A stretch of 64,000 nt of DNA from Gigantopelta aegis (lineage: Eukaryota > Mollusca > Gastropoda > Neomphalida > Peltospiridae), in contig NC_054701.1 of assembly GCF_016097555.1 (NCBI RefSeq), positions 61,190,185 through 61,254,184 of the forward strand. The letters run 5' to 3'. The stretch's first letter is position 1, and every line of letters starts with the position of its first letter. Of this stretch, positions 23,738 through 33,594 are shown in pieces. The notes under the pieces were generated by a model. The model saw nothing but the letters and a program-made list of their open reading frames with translations. It did not search any database and was not told where the DNA came from. The translations under genes were made by a program, and so were the position numbers.

Positions 23738-23960
23738 GTGCGTGTGGGTTTACAAATATTTTACTGATTTACTATTCCAGACTCTTGCCAGACGTGTGGC
23801 AGACCACCACATAAGACTGTTTCTAAGCAACAACTACGACCGAATTTTACAGTGGAACGACTTGGACGAATCGATTCATGAACGCCATGCCACCGTGATG
23901 AGGAAAAAATGTCTGTGTGAGATGATAGAAGAAGATTTGTGGCCAGAACAGATGATATGA
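16166..23960 (+). CDS. TIR-domain protein gene, four coding exons
   Basis: The exons are 16166-16661 plus 16959-16994 (one exon split by a SINE), 18273-18323, 19009-19223 and 23781-23960. All junctions have GT/AG and the phases agree, giving 325 codons and TGA at 23958-23960. Residues about 49-177 are a TIR domain: FFSHSSDD (box 1), RDFTPGKP (BB loop) and SGWCSYE (the W-C-x2-E motif of TIR proteins). TIR domains act in Toll/IL-1-type signalling or, in SARM-like proteins, as NAD hydrolases. Which applies is not shown. No transmembrane helix or signal peptide is seen, so it is probably cytosolic. The last 130 residues are basic/acidic helical-looking and unrecognised. With the SINE present the frame ends after 166 codons, so this allele may be truncated. 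Confidence 0.75.
16662..16943 (-). mobile_element. SINE inserted in the TIR exon
   Basis: 282 bp on the minus strand. The 3' end carries tail B (GTTTAACGACACC, ATCGGCTATTGGGTGTCAAA) and a GAAT simple repeat. The 5' part has CCTCACCGTGGTGCAGGG and the palindrome ATTCTCTTTGAGAAT. It shows no clear A or B box, so its head differs from the other SINEs. Perfect 15-bp duplications CCAAGGGAGAGAATG lie at 16647-16661 and 16944-16958. Confidence 0.9.
16959..16994 (+). CDS. TIR gene exon 1, part after the SINE
   Basis: 36 bases continue the TIR frame directly from 16661 once the SINE and one duplication copy are set aside (AVCKIKDALYQK). They end at the donor AAAT|GTAAGT in phase 1. Confidence 0.75.
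16995..17725. other. TIR gene intron 1, first part
   Basis: No repeat family was recognised. One exon-like segment at 17544 was considered and rejected. Confidence 0.4.
17726..17959 (+). mobile_element. SINE body plus tail A, 5' truncated
   Basis: Starts at GCAGCCAGTGCACCATGACT and runs to AAATAAAACATTTCCTTCC. The tRNA-like head is missing. It lies in TIR intron 1. Confidence 0.85.
18273..18323 (+). CDS. TIR gene exon 2
   Basis: 51 bases between a TTTTTATTTGTAG acceptor and a GAAG|GTAAGA donor. In phase with both neighbours it reads C-ELKDILPNFNVQHYRE-V. The donor-like AGGTAAGATTT..CTAAGTGTTA is followed by three diverged tandem copies (18324-18425), an intronic repeat of about 32 bp. Confidence 0.65.
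18324..18430. repeat. Tandem repeat seeded from the exon 2 donor
   Basis: GAGGTAAGATTTCTACTAAG-like units occur four times in a row. Each contains a GTAAGA/GTAACA donor-like core, so exon 2 has several decoy 5' splice sites directly downstream. Confidence 0.75.
18765..18910 (-). mobile_element. SINE fragment, long-body head 2 type
   Basis: Contains CTGTCTTGGCCCTCTGTCC, GGTTAGTGAGAG and CCGATGGCGCCA in the order of the 1003-1234 copy. Diverged. Confidence 0.5.
19009..19223 (+). CDS. TIR gene exon 3
   Basis: 215 bases from the acceptor TCAATACAG to the donor GCACAA|GTAAGA. It codes 71 complete codons after a split valine. The product has an acidic/basic helix-like stretch (REERVENKILHEWHATLISE) and a hydrophobic turn (GIAWVIPGLSLYQRQHL). 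No family was recognised. Confidence 0.65.
19355..19654 (+). mobile_element. SINE (head 1, tail A) with perfect duplication
   Basis: A full copy in TIR intron 3, with a small deletion after the B box. A perfect 16-bp duplication TCTTTGGGTGTTCGGG sits at 19339-19354 and 19655-19670. The tail is a TTTC repeat. Confidence 0.9.
19757..19960. mobile_element. MITE with TATAGTCCGTCCCA ends, copy 1
   Basis: About 204 bp bounded by TATAGTCCGTCCCA and its near complement TGGGACGGACTATA. It is AT-rich inside and noncoding. The TA at each edge suggests a Tc1/mariner-type relative (inference). A second copy is at 59374-59586. Confidence 0.75.
20265..20483. repeat. CGTACG-rich segment beside the assembly gap
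   Basis: TCGTACG, GTACGAG and related palindromic hexamers recur from 20320 to 20465, as in subterminal regions of DNA transposons. The sequence is cut off by the gap, so the element cannot be delimited. Confidence 0.35.
20484..20683. other. Assembly gap of 200 N
   Basis: Exactly 200 N, a conventional length for a gap of unknown size. Open frames spanning it are meaningless. Confidence 1.
20830..21735 (+). mobile_element. Tc1-like DNA transposon, degenerate transposase
   Basis: Pieces in several plus-strand frames match a Tc1-type transposase in order. They are a helix-turn-helix part (LAVQARHQQ), SGRPRGS, a RLRRAGIRAFRP-like linker, HRQRRLQWAR, then RDWERVLFTDESRFNMF with the first catalytic Asp. 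DGRVRVYRRRAERLAPK, GGGAMVWGGI, IRGNLTGQRYRDEVLLP and the second Asp in DNARP follow. Frames shift several times and the third acidic residue region is not recognisable, so it is inactive. The left terminus may lie in the gap. It sits in TIR intron 3. Confidence 0.8.
21820..21892. repeat. (TATA)n low-complexity tract
   Basis: About 70 bp of TATATAAT-type sequence. Confidence 0.9.
21893..22910. other. TIR intron 3, nothing recognised
   Basis: AT-rich DNA without a supported gene, exon or repeat family. Confidence 0.4.
22912..23105 (-). mobile_element. SINE, long-body head 2 type, diverged
   Basis: Shares AAGGTTCAGGCACAC, AGCTATCTGGGCTG, GACAGTAGG and CGATACCGGGATGCGAAT with the other copies. 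The head end reads CCACTAAATCACCAC on the plus strand. Confidence 0.55.
23183..23735. repeat. Compound (GT)n/(GA)n microsatellite of about 550 bp
   Basis: At least four alternating blocks of GTGTGT and GAGAGA with GACA and GGCA interruptions. It ends 45 bp before the TIR exon 4 acceptor. The long open frames of RERERE are artefacts. Confidence 0.97.
23781..23960 (+). CDS. TIR gene exon 4, C-terminus
   Basis: 180 bases after a TTTACTATTCCAG acceptor, phase 0, ending ATGATATGA. It codes 59 residues rich in charged helix formers (LARRVADHHIRLFLSNNYDR ... LDESIHERHATVMRKKCLCE). No match to a named domain was recognised. Confidence 0.65.
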   Translation, partial: TLARRVADHHIRLFLSNNYDRILQWNDLDESIHERHATVMRKKCLCEMIEEDLWPEQMI

Positions 23961-24326
23961 TACAAATTTCAGAGACAGCTGGATTTGACAAACGAGATGC
24001 TAGGATGCGGCAGCTATTGTGTTTGAAGTTGTGCATTCCTCAGTATTAACACAGTGTAGATGTCCTTGTGTTGTTTTACCGGAATGTTAAATGAATAACA
24101 GAAGTCACAAGTTAGCTTGTAGGTTGTATTTTCTTTTCCAACATAAAACATAGTAATACAGATAATATAGGTCTCAGCTCTTGGGTGAATGACACACAGG
24201 TATTCCGATAGAGTTGACATTGCAACTGAGAACCTCAAGGGTACGAACAGCAGAGCTGTCCTCGTTGGGTCTCTCTTTTGTGTATAGAAAACTAATATTT
24301 ATAAGATACATATGTAGCAGAATGTG

Positions 24327-25403
24327 TACGAGGTGTGGCAAAAAAGAAATGAGACTAATCGTTTAGCTTAGGCACTACCCACTATATGATCAAACTGCTT
24401 TTATGTAGTTTTATTACGGTCTTCCCTGGTTCCAAAAAGTGCTCAAGTGCTTGTTTCGGGTAAATATTAATTGTGTTACGTTCTTTTTGATAAGACGTGT
24501 GTCATCGTCCTTGTCAGAAAATGAGTGAAAGAAATTTGGAACAGCACATTAACATTAAATATTTAGCTAAATCTAACAAAACTTCGACTAAAACATTCAG
24601 TATGTTAAAACATGTTTATGGTGATCAGACTAGGTCTCGTGCTCGGGTATTTCAGTGGCATAAAAGATTTTTGTATGTTCGAGACGATGTGCACGATGAC
24701 CAAAAATCAGGTCCAGTTCGAAAAAACCACCAAAACTGATGAAAACATTAAAAAATTTCAAAAGCTACGTTCGTAGTGATCTCCGTTTAACAATTAGAAT
24801 GAAAGGCTGAAATGCTTAGCATGAACAAGGAAAATTCGATTTTCGGAAGATTTTTTAATTGAAGATTTGTCCATGAGAAAGGTGTGTGCAAAGATTGGTG
24901 CCAAAACTTTTGACGAATGAACAAAAAACAGAAAGAGATGGACATTTGCAGTGATCTTCTTGAGCGACCTGAACAAGAGGCAAAAAACCGTATGACAGTG
25001 TTATCACAGGGGATGAGTCATGGGTGTGTTCCAGTATGACCCGGAATACTAAAAGACAAAGCCTCCAGTGGACAACGATACCATCATCTCCTCGAACCGA
25101 AAAAGGCAAGAATGTCCCGTTCCAAAGTGAAGACGATGTTAATTGTGTTTTTTGACATTAAAGGTATTGTGCACCATGAATATCTTCCACCAGCGTAAAC
25201 GGTCAACCAGCACTTTTAGAAAGATGTTCTAGGGAGTTTAAGGGAAAAGGTTCGTCGAAAAAGACCAAATCTGTGGTCCAACAAGTGGATTCTTCATCAC
25301 GACAATGCTCCTTCTGATTCGGCGCTATCGGTGAAACGGTTTTTGGCACAGAAGCAAATCACAACAATGGAACACCCACCCTATTCGCCAGATCTTTTTT
25401 CTG
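24327..25403 (+). mobile_element. mariner-like transposon, broken and 3' truncated
   Basis: The left inverted-end sequence GAGGTGTGGCAAAAAAGAAA is followed by transposase pieces in several frames. These are YGDQTRSRARVFQWHKRF, a SGPVRK linker, then VITGDESWV with the first catalytic Asp. Next come RSKVKTMLIVFFDIKGIVHH, SNKWILHHDNAPS with the second Asp, and EHPPYSPDL. The order matches SETMAR-type mariner transposases. The third Asp region and the right end are lost where a SINE begins at 25409. Confidence 0.85.
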
Positions 25404-25408
25404 TTCCC

Positions 25409-25699
25409 CTACGATCGGTGTGAGATCGATCCCCGTCGATGGCCCCATTGCGCTTTTTCTCGTTCCAGCCAGTGCACCACAACTGGTATATCAAAGGCTG
25501 TAGTATGTACTACCCTGTCTGTGGGATGGTGCTTATAAAAGATCCCTTGCTGCTAATCGAAAAGAGTAGCCCATGAAGTGGCGACAGCGAGTTTCCTCTC
25601 CTAATATCTGTATGGTCCTTAACCATATGTCTGACGCCATATAACCGTAAAATAAAATGTGTTGAGTTTGTCGTCAAATAAAACATTTCTTTCTTTCTT
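25409..25699 (+). mobile_element. SINE (head 1 partial, tail A)
   Basis: Starts within the head at CTACGATCGGTGTGAGATCG and continues through the body to tail A with a TTTC repeat. It abuts the mariner remnant on its left and an inverted SINE on its right. Confidence 0.85.
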
Positions 25700-25997
25700 T
25701 CACTCAACTCATTTTATTTACGGTTATATGGCATCGGACATATGGTTAAGGACCACACAGATACTGAGGGAGGAAACCCGCAGTCGCCACTTCATGGGCT
25801 ACTCTTTTCGATTAGCCGCAAGGGATCTTTTATATGCACCATCCCATAGACAGGATAGCACATACCACGGCCTTTGTTGTACCAGTCGTGGTGCACTGGC
25901 TGGAGCGAGAAATAGCCCAATGGGCCCACTGACTGAGATCGATCCCACACCAACTGCGCATCAAGCGAGCACTTTACCACTGGGCTACGTCCCGCCC
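25700..25997 (-). mobile_element. SINE (head 1, tail A), tail-to-tail with its neighbour
   Basis: A complete minus-strand copy running from tail A (TTACGGTTATATGGCATC) to the head end GGGCTACGTCCCGCCCC. Together with 25409-25699 it forms an inverted pair of about 290-bp arms with no spacer. Confidence 0.9.
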
Positions 25998-26500
25998 CGT
26001 ACTGTTAAGTGAATAACAGAATTCACAAGTTGGGGGCACCAATTAAAATCCTTAGGTCCTTGATTGCTGTAATTTAGTTTCACACTAATTGGTAGTCCCT
26101 AATTAACTAAAGATTAAGTTATTGCATATATGCAGGTGACAGAATAACAATTAACTGAATTGTACATGAATAGCTAAATATATAAATTGCACTTGAATAT
26201 AGTTGTAAATGTAACACTATGGCAGTATTATGAAAGTAAAATTAAAGTTTTTCAGCAAAACAAGAAATGGGACGTCCCACCTGATTTCATCCCCCAAACT
26301 AGTGAAATTATTTTAATATTTAGCTCCTTTTGTAATATTGAAAAAGCAATTATTGTTACTGTTATACAGCTGATGTTAACCAATATTACTGTTTATAAGA
26401 ATATATTTCTTGACTAACTTTGTTTGACTTTGTTCTCTTTTCATCCGTCATGTTACAGGACCGTGACGATTACTCTCATTGATGCGGAATAACGAGATTT
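25998..26500. other. AT-rich noncoding stretch
   Basis: The first 35 bases (GTTAAGTGAATAACAGAATT) resemble 24086-24115 downstream of the TIR gene. Nothing else was recognised. Confidence 0.4.
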
Positions 26501-26508
26501 TTTTTTTT

Positions 26509-26560
26509 TTGGGGTGGGGGGGGGGGGGGGGAGGGGGTGGGGAGGGGGAGGGGGGGGGGT

Positions 26561-26595
<35 letters not shown>

Positions 26596-26625
26596 CGGGG
26601 GGGGGGGGGGGGGGGGGGGGGGGGA
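26509..26625. repeat. Poly-G tract of about 115 bp
   Basis: Almost pure G with a few T, A and C interruptions. Lengths of such tracts are often wrong in assemblies. A G-quadruplex on this strand is likely. Confidence 0.95.
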
Positions 26626-26797
26626 GGGCAATGACATGAAGCGGAATGTCAATGGAACTTTGGGTGAGGTTTGGAGGAGATCGTAAAAAACAAGAAAATT
26701 AATATATAATAAAATTATAACTGTCGCAAAATTTAGGGTTCGGGGTGCGGGCCCCCTAGATCTGCCTCTGATTGTACAGGAAAGAACTGCTGAATAA

Positions 26798-26959
26798 AGA
26801 ATAAAGAGATTTTACACTGGAAAAAAGAGATAATTTATAATACAGGAAAGAGACATATTACAGAGATACAGAATAAGGAGATATAGTACAGATCAGAGAT
26901 ACAGAGTAAAGAGATATAGTACAGATCAGAGATACAGAGTAAAGAGATATAGTACAGGT
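26798..26959. repeat. 33-bp minisatellite, left block
   Basis: Units of AGATCAGAGATACAGAGTAA plus AGAGATATAGTAC. The leader AAAGAGATTTTACACTGGAA followed by ACAGGAAAGAGACATATTAC is repeated at 28921-28985 in the right block. Confidence 0.9.
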
Positions 26960-28785
26960 CGACTTCTAAGATGTAGCCTACAGATGCATCATCGGGTACC
27001 TCGGTCACATCTATATGGGGATCATCCAGCCACTGGAACCCATACACTGGAAGGGCTTGTGACATGGCCCAGCCAAACAGGTTGTTGGCATCCAGATAAG
27101 CAATATAGGTATTGGGAAGATTAGGGTCGTGGTTTGGGAGCTGGTTGTTGTTAGCTTTGGCATGACGATGGGATATCATGGAGATCCCACCCCTAAGACC
27201 CCTTTTTCGATGAAGAGGTGTCATGTCGATGTCCTGTAAGAAAGTTTCGAGTTTTTTTACCCCAGTCCTCTTTAGGGGCTGTCTGCCATGCCAGACCTGG
27301 AGACAGTTGTAGAAAAAGCCTGGGTCGAGATCCATAAGTTAGGTTCAAACAGATTCCCCCGGTAAATTTTCAAAAACGTTAGAGCCAAAATATCTGTTGA
27401 AACGTACAGCTCGTGGTAACTGCCCGAGGTCATGAATGTGAAATTCCTCCCATACTCCTTGTGGCATGGGCATAGTCCTTGTCACTTATGTCTTCATCAG
27501 TTAAGGAGCTTCGAAAGGCTTCTGTGGGTGGGAGTTTGGGTCTCTAAGAACCGAGCTTCAGAATCAAGTATTCGTAGGGGTAGACCTGCTTTGCCCTCAA
27601 CAAAAGGGGCAGTTGTCTCTGCGCGCGAAATGTTGGGTCATGTGGTACAAACTTAGAATGTCCTTCCCTTGGCCAGATTGCTTACGAGTGGTTCTCCAAG
27701 GAAAAGTTCATAAACTGAAAGGAGTCACTTATGAAATCCATGCACCCTAGACTGAAGGAGATGTTACTTTTCCATATTGTTGGAAAATGCAACCGATGGG
27801 TTTTACTCTGGACCTTTTTCCCTCCTATGGCCTCATGATGAGATGACTGTCATAGCTCTCAAGTTATGGAAAACAATGGGAATGCGCCCAGTAAACTTGT
27901 AATTGAGGTTACATTCACTGTGGGCTGCACCCCTAAACTCTTCAGTAATGTGACAGTGGTCCCTGACTGGATTAGGACCGAGTGGCACCTTACATATCTG
28001 ACACAGCGTGGCCGTCTTGAATGATTGCCAATCTCGTCCCGTCATCACCATTAGCTCACACTGTTTAAATTTCTCTTCTATCTCCTCTTGTTCTTTGACC
28101 ATGCACTGGACAAATTTGTCAGTAGTGCCTAGGCCTCTATAGGTGACAAGTGGTTTGGAATGTTCAGGTGACAAGCCAACCACTTTATAGGCAAACCCAG
28201 AAGGGATGTGTTTAGTCATTTTCTCAGGGGAGGACGACTCTGGGCTTTTTTCACATCTTGAAATGGGTACCTGCAAACATTCGACATCAGCATAGACGAT
28301 GTAGGGAACTTTGAGTTGTTTCCTTACATTCTTGTAATATAGCCATTTATCTTCGTCTTTGGGCATGTCAACCTTTTGAGGACCATGTGTTTGACAATAA
28401 ACAAGATGATCATCCAAAATTCTCTGTTTTGTGAACCCCTGTAGACAGTAAGGACAATAATGATGGCCATGACCATAGTTTTTCTGATCAAACAGTAGCC
28501 GGTTCATGTCCTTGATCCAGCAAAAGTATGACTTTTTACTGTCGGCGATCATCAGCAGGTCCACGTGTCATTCAAAACGTTGTTTGGTCACGTGAAGTGG
28601 GTAGACTTCGCATCTTTCGTAACCAAACACGTTGATAGAAATATTGTTCTGCCTTTCAAACCGGGAAACATCGACCAATTTAAAAGGGAGAGAAATGCCA
28701 GTGATGTCAAGTTGATTGACGTATTGAGCATACTTAGACACCCGCTCTGCATGTTGTTTGACGGGGTATAATGCCGCCAGGAAAG
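26960..28785 (-). mobile_element. Fossil protein-primed DNA polymerase B (Polinton/adintovirus type)
   Basis: The minus-strand parts include a C2H2-like finger (HYCPYCLQGF), an exonuclease motif (YIVYADVECL), an HNH-like DHCH segment and a polymerase motif A-like YLDANNLFGWAMSQALP. They appear in the usual order for protein-primed family B polymerases. The C-terminal polymerase part is not seen. The copy is broken, with at least two or three breaks, and looks old. It sits wholly inside the 33-bp minisatellite. No capsid or integrase genes accompany it. Confidence 0.8.
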
Positions 28786-29497
28786 AGACATATTACAGAG
28801 ATACAGAATAAAGAGATATAGTACAGATCAGAGATACAGAGTAAAGAGATATAGTACTGATCAGAGATACAGAATAAAGAGATATAGTACAGATCAGAGA
28901 TACAGAGTAAAGAGATATAAAGAATAAAGAGATTTTACACTGGAAAAAAGAGATAATTTATAATACAGGAAAGAGACATATTACAGAGATACAGAATAAA
29001 GAGAAATATAAAGATCAGAGATACAGAGTAAAGAGATATAGTACAGATCAGAGATACAGAATAAAGAGATATATTACAAATCAGAGATACAGAATAAAGA
29101 GATATAGTACAGATCAGAGATACAGAATAAAGAGATATAGTACAATCAGAGATACAGAATAAAGAGATAAAGTACAGATCAGAGATACAGAATAAAGAAA
29201 TATAGTACAGATCAGAGATACAGAATAAAGAGATAAAGTACAGATCAGAGATACAGAATAAAGAGATATAGTACAGATCAGATATACAGAATAAAGTGAT
29301 ACAGTACAATCAGAGATACAGGATAAAGAGATATAGTACAGATCAGAGATACAGAATAAAGAGATATAGCACAGATCAGAGATACAGAATAAAGAGATAT
29401 AGCACAGATCAGAGATACAGAATAAAGAGATATAGTACAGATCAGAGATACAGAATAAAGAGATATAGTACAGATCAGAGATACAGAATAAAGAATA
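28781..29497. repeat. 33-bp minisatellite, right block
   Basis: About twenty units of 33 bp with 28-32-bp variants. Because 33 is a multiple of three, every frame stays open and the array reads as YRIKRYSTDQR on plus and SDLYYISLFCI on minus. These are not genes. Confidence 0.95.
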
Positions 29498-29717
29498 AAT
29501 AGAGAATAACTGGTCACTGTCTTAAGAATGATATCGGCTTTATCCTACGAAGGATAGAATGCCGAAAGCCGCGAGGGTCTGCCGAGGGTATCCACCCATT
29601 TGTTACACATCCCATTTCTTACACACCTTATAACAACATAGGTCATTGTTGACTGAACTGGTAACCATGTACCTTCTACCTAGTATGCAATAATGGACTC
29701 ACCTTCTATTAACAATG

Positions 29718-30043
29718 AAGGGAGGAAATATTTAATTTAACGATGCACTCAACACATTTTATTTACGGTTATATGGCGTCAGAAATATGGTTAAGGACCA
29801 CACAGATATTGAGAGAGGAAATCCGCTGTCGCCACTTTATGGGCTACTCTTTTCGATTAGCAGCAAGGGATCTTTTATATGCACCATCCCACAGACAGGG
29901 TAGTACATACCACGGCCTTTAATATACCAGTCGTGGTGCACTGGCTGGAACGAGAAATAGCCCAATGGGCCCACCGACGGGGATCGATCCCAGACCGACC
30001 GAGCATCGAGCGGGCGCTTTACCACAGGGCTACGTCCTGCCCT
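29718..30043 (-). mobile_element. SINE (head 1, tail A), complete
   Basis: A minus-strand copy from tail A to head. The 11-bp duplication TATTAACAATG lies at 29707-29717 and 30044-30054. Confidence 0.9.
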
Positions 30044-30301
30044 TATTAACAATGGCGACACAAGAACAGAACATATATTCACATTGATTTATTACAAATT
30101 ATCTATTTACTATGTGATGATAGAGAATCTAAGCCTGTAGCTGATGTACTGTAAACTGAAATAATATTGCTCACGGATTCAGTTGTTAACAATCAACACC
30201 CTTTTAGAAGTAAAACCTTTTATGAAGTAAAACATTAAACGCTAAGTCGCCAATGATTGAAGTTCTAGTCATTAATTAATAGTCCATATTATTTTTTATA
30301 G

Positions 30302-30370
30302 ACCGAAGGTTCAATAGTCCGAAGGTTTAATAGTCCGAAGGTTCAGTAGTCTGAAGCTTCATTGATCCGA
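30302..30370. repeat. 16/17-bp tandem repeat
   Basis: AATAGTCCGAAGGTT occurs about four times with drift. Confidence 0.8.
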
Positions 30371-30492
30371 AACACTGTACTCCGTGAACATAGGCTAATG
30401 TTTTACTACGTCTAATATGTGTATGATTTGGATAATGGAAATTTTGTTCACATCATGCCAAAACACCACACATGTATACTAATATATAGCTT

Positions 30493-30894
30493 CGACCGGC
30501 CTCGGTGGCGTCGTGGTTAGGCCATCGGTCTACAGGCTGGTAGGTACTGGGTTCGAATTCCAGTCGAGGCATGGGATTTTTAATCCAGATACCGACTCCA
30601 AACCCTGAGTGCGTGCTCAGCAAGGCTCAATGGGTAGGTGTAAACCACTTGCACCGACCAGTGATTCATTACTGGTTCAACAAAGGCCATGGTTTGTGCT
30701 ATCCTGTCTGTGGGAAGCGCAAATAAAAGATCCCTTGCTGCTTGTCGTAAAAGAGTAGCCTATGTGGCGACAGCGGGTTTCCTCTAAAAAACAGTGTAAG
30801 AATGACCATATGTTTGACGTCCAATAGCCGATGATAAGATAAAAAAATCAATGTGCTCTAGTGGCGTCGTTAAATAAAACAAACTTTACTTTAT
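30493..30894 (+). mobile_element. SINE (head 2, tail B), complete
   Basis: Head GACCGGCCTCGGTGGCGTCG with B box GGTTCGAATTCC, the shared body, then tail B. The 10-bp duplication TATATAGCTT lies at 30483-30492 and 30895-30904. The same head is joined to tail A at 8575-8958. Confidence 0.9.
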
Positions 30895-30904
30895 TATATA
30901 GCTT

Positions 30905-32445
30905 TGGAACATGAACTATATTTTGATTTTTCTTCAGTAGTCTCTCAAGTCTTGGTATAGTTTCTTTTGGACATCCGTATATTTATTACAACACACATTA
31001 CTGAAAACAAAAATGGACACGTGCTAACCCATGGGCCACCCTTATTAGTTTTTGCCATAAAGACATTTATAAAATGGTAGTACATGGAATTATTTGGATA
31101 TAGTATTTTGTGGGGACCAGCAACTTTTGCAGGTTTCAGCGGCGGCAGCACCACGCAGTAGAAATCCACCAAACACTCGAAGGGAAAAGTGGGGCACTGT
31201 CTTACAATAATGGGCGGTGTACGTTGGAAGTCTATTGGACAGCAGCTACCTATGCTGTTCGAGAAGCTTGCGGTGAAGTCGTTTTGGGCTAAAAACATTA
31301 TTAACTGTTGAACAGTGTGGATTTTGTCGGACGTTTTGTGTGTTGTAGTCCTTGTTAAAACTGCTATATCCGGTTACCATGTTATAACATCGATTACGAA
31401 ATCAAAATAGAGACATAACTGCACTTTTATGTCTTGCGAATTGAGTATAGTAGTAGGTTTTTGACGATATCTTTCTATAACGATGACGGACGAGTGTAAT
31501 AAAGGTGCAGAGTTTTGCATTAGTATTCGACATTATAGCATGGCAACCGGATACAGAAGCTTTAACTGTTGGCTTTGAATAAAGTAATTTTAATAATAAA
31601 TTAAAAACTGACATTTCTTTTTTGTCAACTCATGTATTATATTACTGGCCTATCCAGGTGTGGCCTGTATTATACTTCTGGCCTATCTAGGTGTGGCTTA
31701 TGTTTTCAAATATCCACTCTTAAAAGGGGAATTAGTTTGGTTATATTATTTATATAATTATATGTTAATACTAATAGCATCAACAAGCGTTTAAATCGTG
31801 ACCACTGTAGAATGTTCTTGTATGAGCATAGAAAACTACATGAAAGATCGTTACGTACCGTTTAGCTTCAAACCGTACCTAAGGAGCAAACATTGGCGTT
31901 GCCTGGGGGTTGCAGAGAAGTAAATTGACCAATCAGCGTCGTGTTGCCCACGAAGATAGTGCTTTTAAAATACACCCCATATTTGAATAAAATAATTTAT
32001 GAGTTTGAAAATAGGTAAGAAATTAGATCTTTGACAGGAATTTATGGTGCACAGTTGTGTTGAATGAGATCTCACTTTCCATGAGTGATTTGTACATACC
32101 GAGTATGAATACATGGTTGGGTTGGAGAGACTTCCTAGCAGCCGTGAAATGGCAAACTCGGGGGTGCCTTCAAAAATAAGAGATTATTTCCAGATTTAGG
32201 TTGACATCACTCAGTTCAGACATACTTGCTGCACAAAACAAGGACTGGCCATCATCACTACATGTGTGATTCACCTGGGAAAATTCCCTTTTTCTATTTT
32301 TAATTTTTTTATTTTATTAATATGGTGGACAGTATGTTATGATTTACTTCACTGCTACCTGGGGACGAAAAGGGGATTATGCTCTCCTCAAGCATACATC
32401 TTTTCCCCCCAACTACATTGTTTATATTTGTCAGTCACCCTATTA
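30905..32445. other. Noncoding stretch, nothing firmly recognised
   Basis: A 117-codon minus-strand frame (30945-31298) has no family I recognise and no splice context. GGCCTATC(T/C)AGGTGTGGC occurs twice at 31648-31698. Confidence 0.4.
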
Positions 32446-32449
32446 ATAT

Positions 32450-32697
32450 GGGATCGGGTAGCTCAGTGATACAGTGCTCGTCTGATGCACGATCGATCCA
32501 CGTCGGTGGGCTATTTTTCATTCCAGCCAATGTTCCTGATGTAACAGAGGCCGTGGTATGTAATACCATGTCTGCAGGATGGTGCAATAGCCCATGAAGT
32601 GGCGGCAGCGGGTTTCCTGTCTCAATATCTGTGTGATCCTTAGCCATATGTCCGACCCCATATAACCTTAAATAAAAATGTTTCTTCCTTCCTGCCT
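32450..32697 (+). mobile_element. SINE (head 1, tail A) with internal deletion
   Basis: The head (GTAGCTCAGTGATACAGTGC) and tail A are present. About 45 bp around the usual AAAAGATCCCTTGCTGC segment are missing between GGATGGTGCA and ATAGCCCATG. Confidence 0.8.
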
Positions 32698-32965
32698 TCA
32701 CTATTGACAATCTAAAAAAGAATGTGGTTGACTCTCCATGACATTGTGGTCCCCCACCAATATAAAATCCTGGCTACGAACTGACACAAGAGCTGAAGAC
32801 ACGAGTGTAGAATTCTTTTTCTGACATATCGTTTTCTTTAAAATACAGGTTTAAGAGAAATTAAAACGTATTCTGAACCAAGTTATATACGGCGCTCGTG
32901 TTTACGTAATATACACTGTTGATATGTACATCATCTGACAATAGAAATCGACGTGTGTAGCCTTT

Positions 32966-33245
32966 AGCTGTATCCTAACTGGACGCGTGCGACGCGAGCG
33001 ACGCGAGCGATTGTTTTAGAAACCATTAATTTCAGTTGCAGTATCCTAACCGGACGCGTGCGACGTTATATATTTATCTGTCGCATCGCACGCGTGCGGT
33101 TAGGATGCGGCAATTGAAATCAATGATATCTAAAATAATCGCTCGCGTCCTTCGCGGCCGGTAAAGTTACATATACTAACCGGATGCGTGCGACGCGAGC
33201 GATGCCAGCTGCGCGAGCGACGCGACATTATTTCTATCCTAACCA
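32966..33245. mobile_element. CG-rich foldback elements, nested or tandem
   Basis: GTATCCTAACCGGACGCGTG and complements such as CGCACGCGTGCGGTTAGGAT recur, with GCGACGCGAGCGA motifs between. The pattern is of several short inverted-repeat elements collapsed together. A further arm lies at 33520-33594 (GTGCGGTTAGGATGCAGC). No coding. Confidence 0.6.
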
Positions 33246-33386
33246 GACACGAACATAACGACAGTCTTCTTTTTAAATTTGTCATCAATAGTTGAAACCG
33301 CCAAGTAAAAGTTGTTTGGTTAGTTAATATATGTTAGTCGCGCGATACAAAAATAGAAATAATTCCTATCGGTATTGTGTCACGCG

Positions 33387-33502
33387 CAGTGGCGTAGGCA
33401 GGATTTTATATTGGAGGGGGGGGGGGGGGGACCTGGCAGCCTAGTAAACAATGATATCGAGTATGCCACTGATCACACCTAAATGTCCCGGCTACGCCAC
33501 TG
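33387..33502. mobile_element. Small MITE with CAGTGGCGTAG ends
   Basis: 116 bp with perfect 11-bp inverted ends CAGTGGCGTAG / CTACGCCACTG and an internal G tract. The family resembles hAT-type MITEs (inference). Confidence 0.65.
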
Positions 33503-33594
33503 ATCGCGCGCTCGACTACATCAATCTGTCGCGCCGTGCGGTTAGGATGCAGCAATGGAAATCAATGGTTTCTAAAATAAATCGCTCGCGTCGT

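Noticed and set aside
23156-23767. Arg-Glu-rich frames
   Set aside because: GA repeat artefact. The true exon starts at 23781.
28935-29517. Long repeat proteins on both strands
   Set aside because: 33-bp array with a period divisible by three keeps all frames open.
30945-31298. 117-codon minus-strand frame
   Set aside because: No recognised domain or splice context. Chance or unknown repeat.
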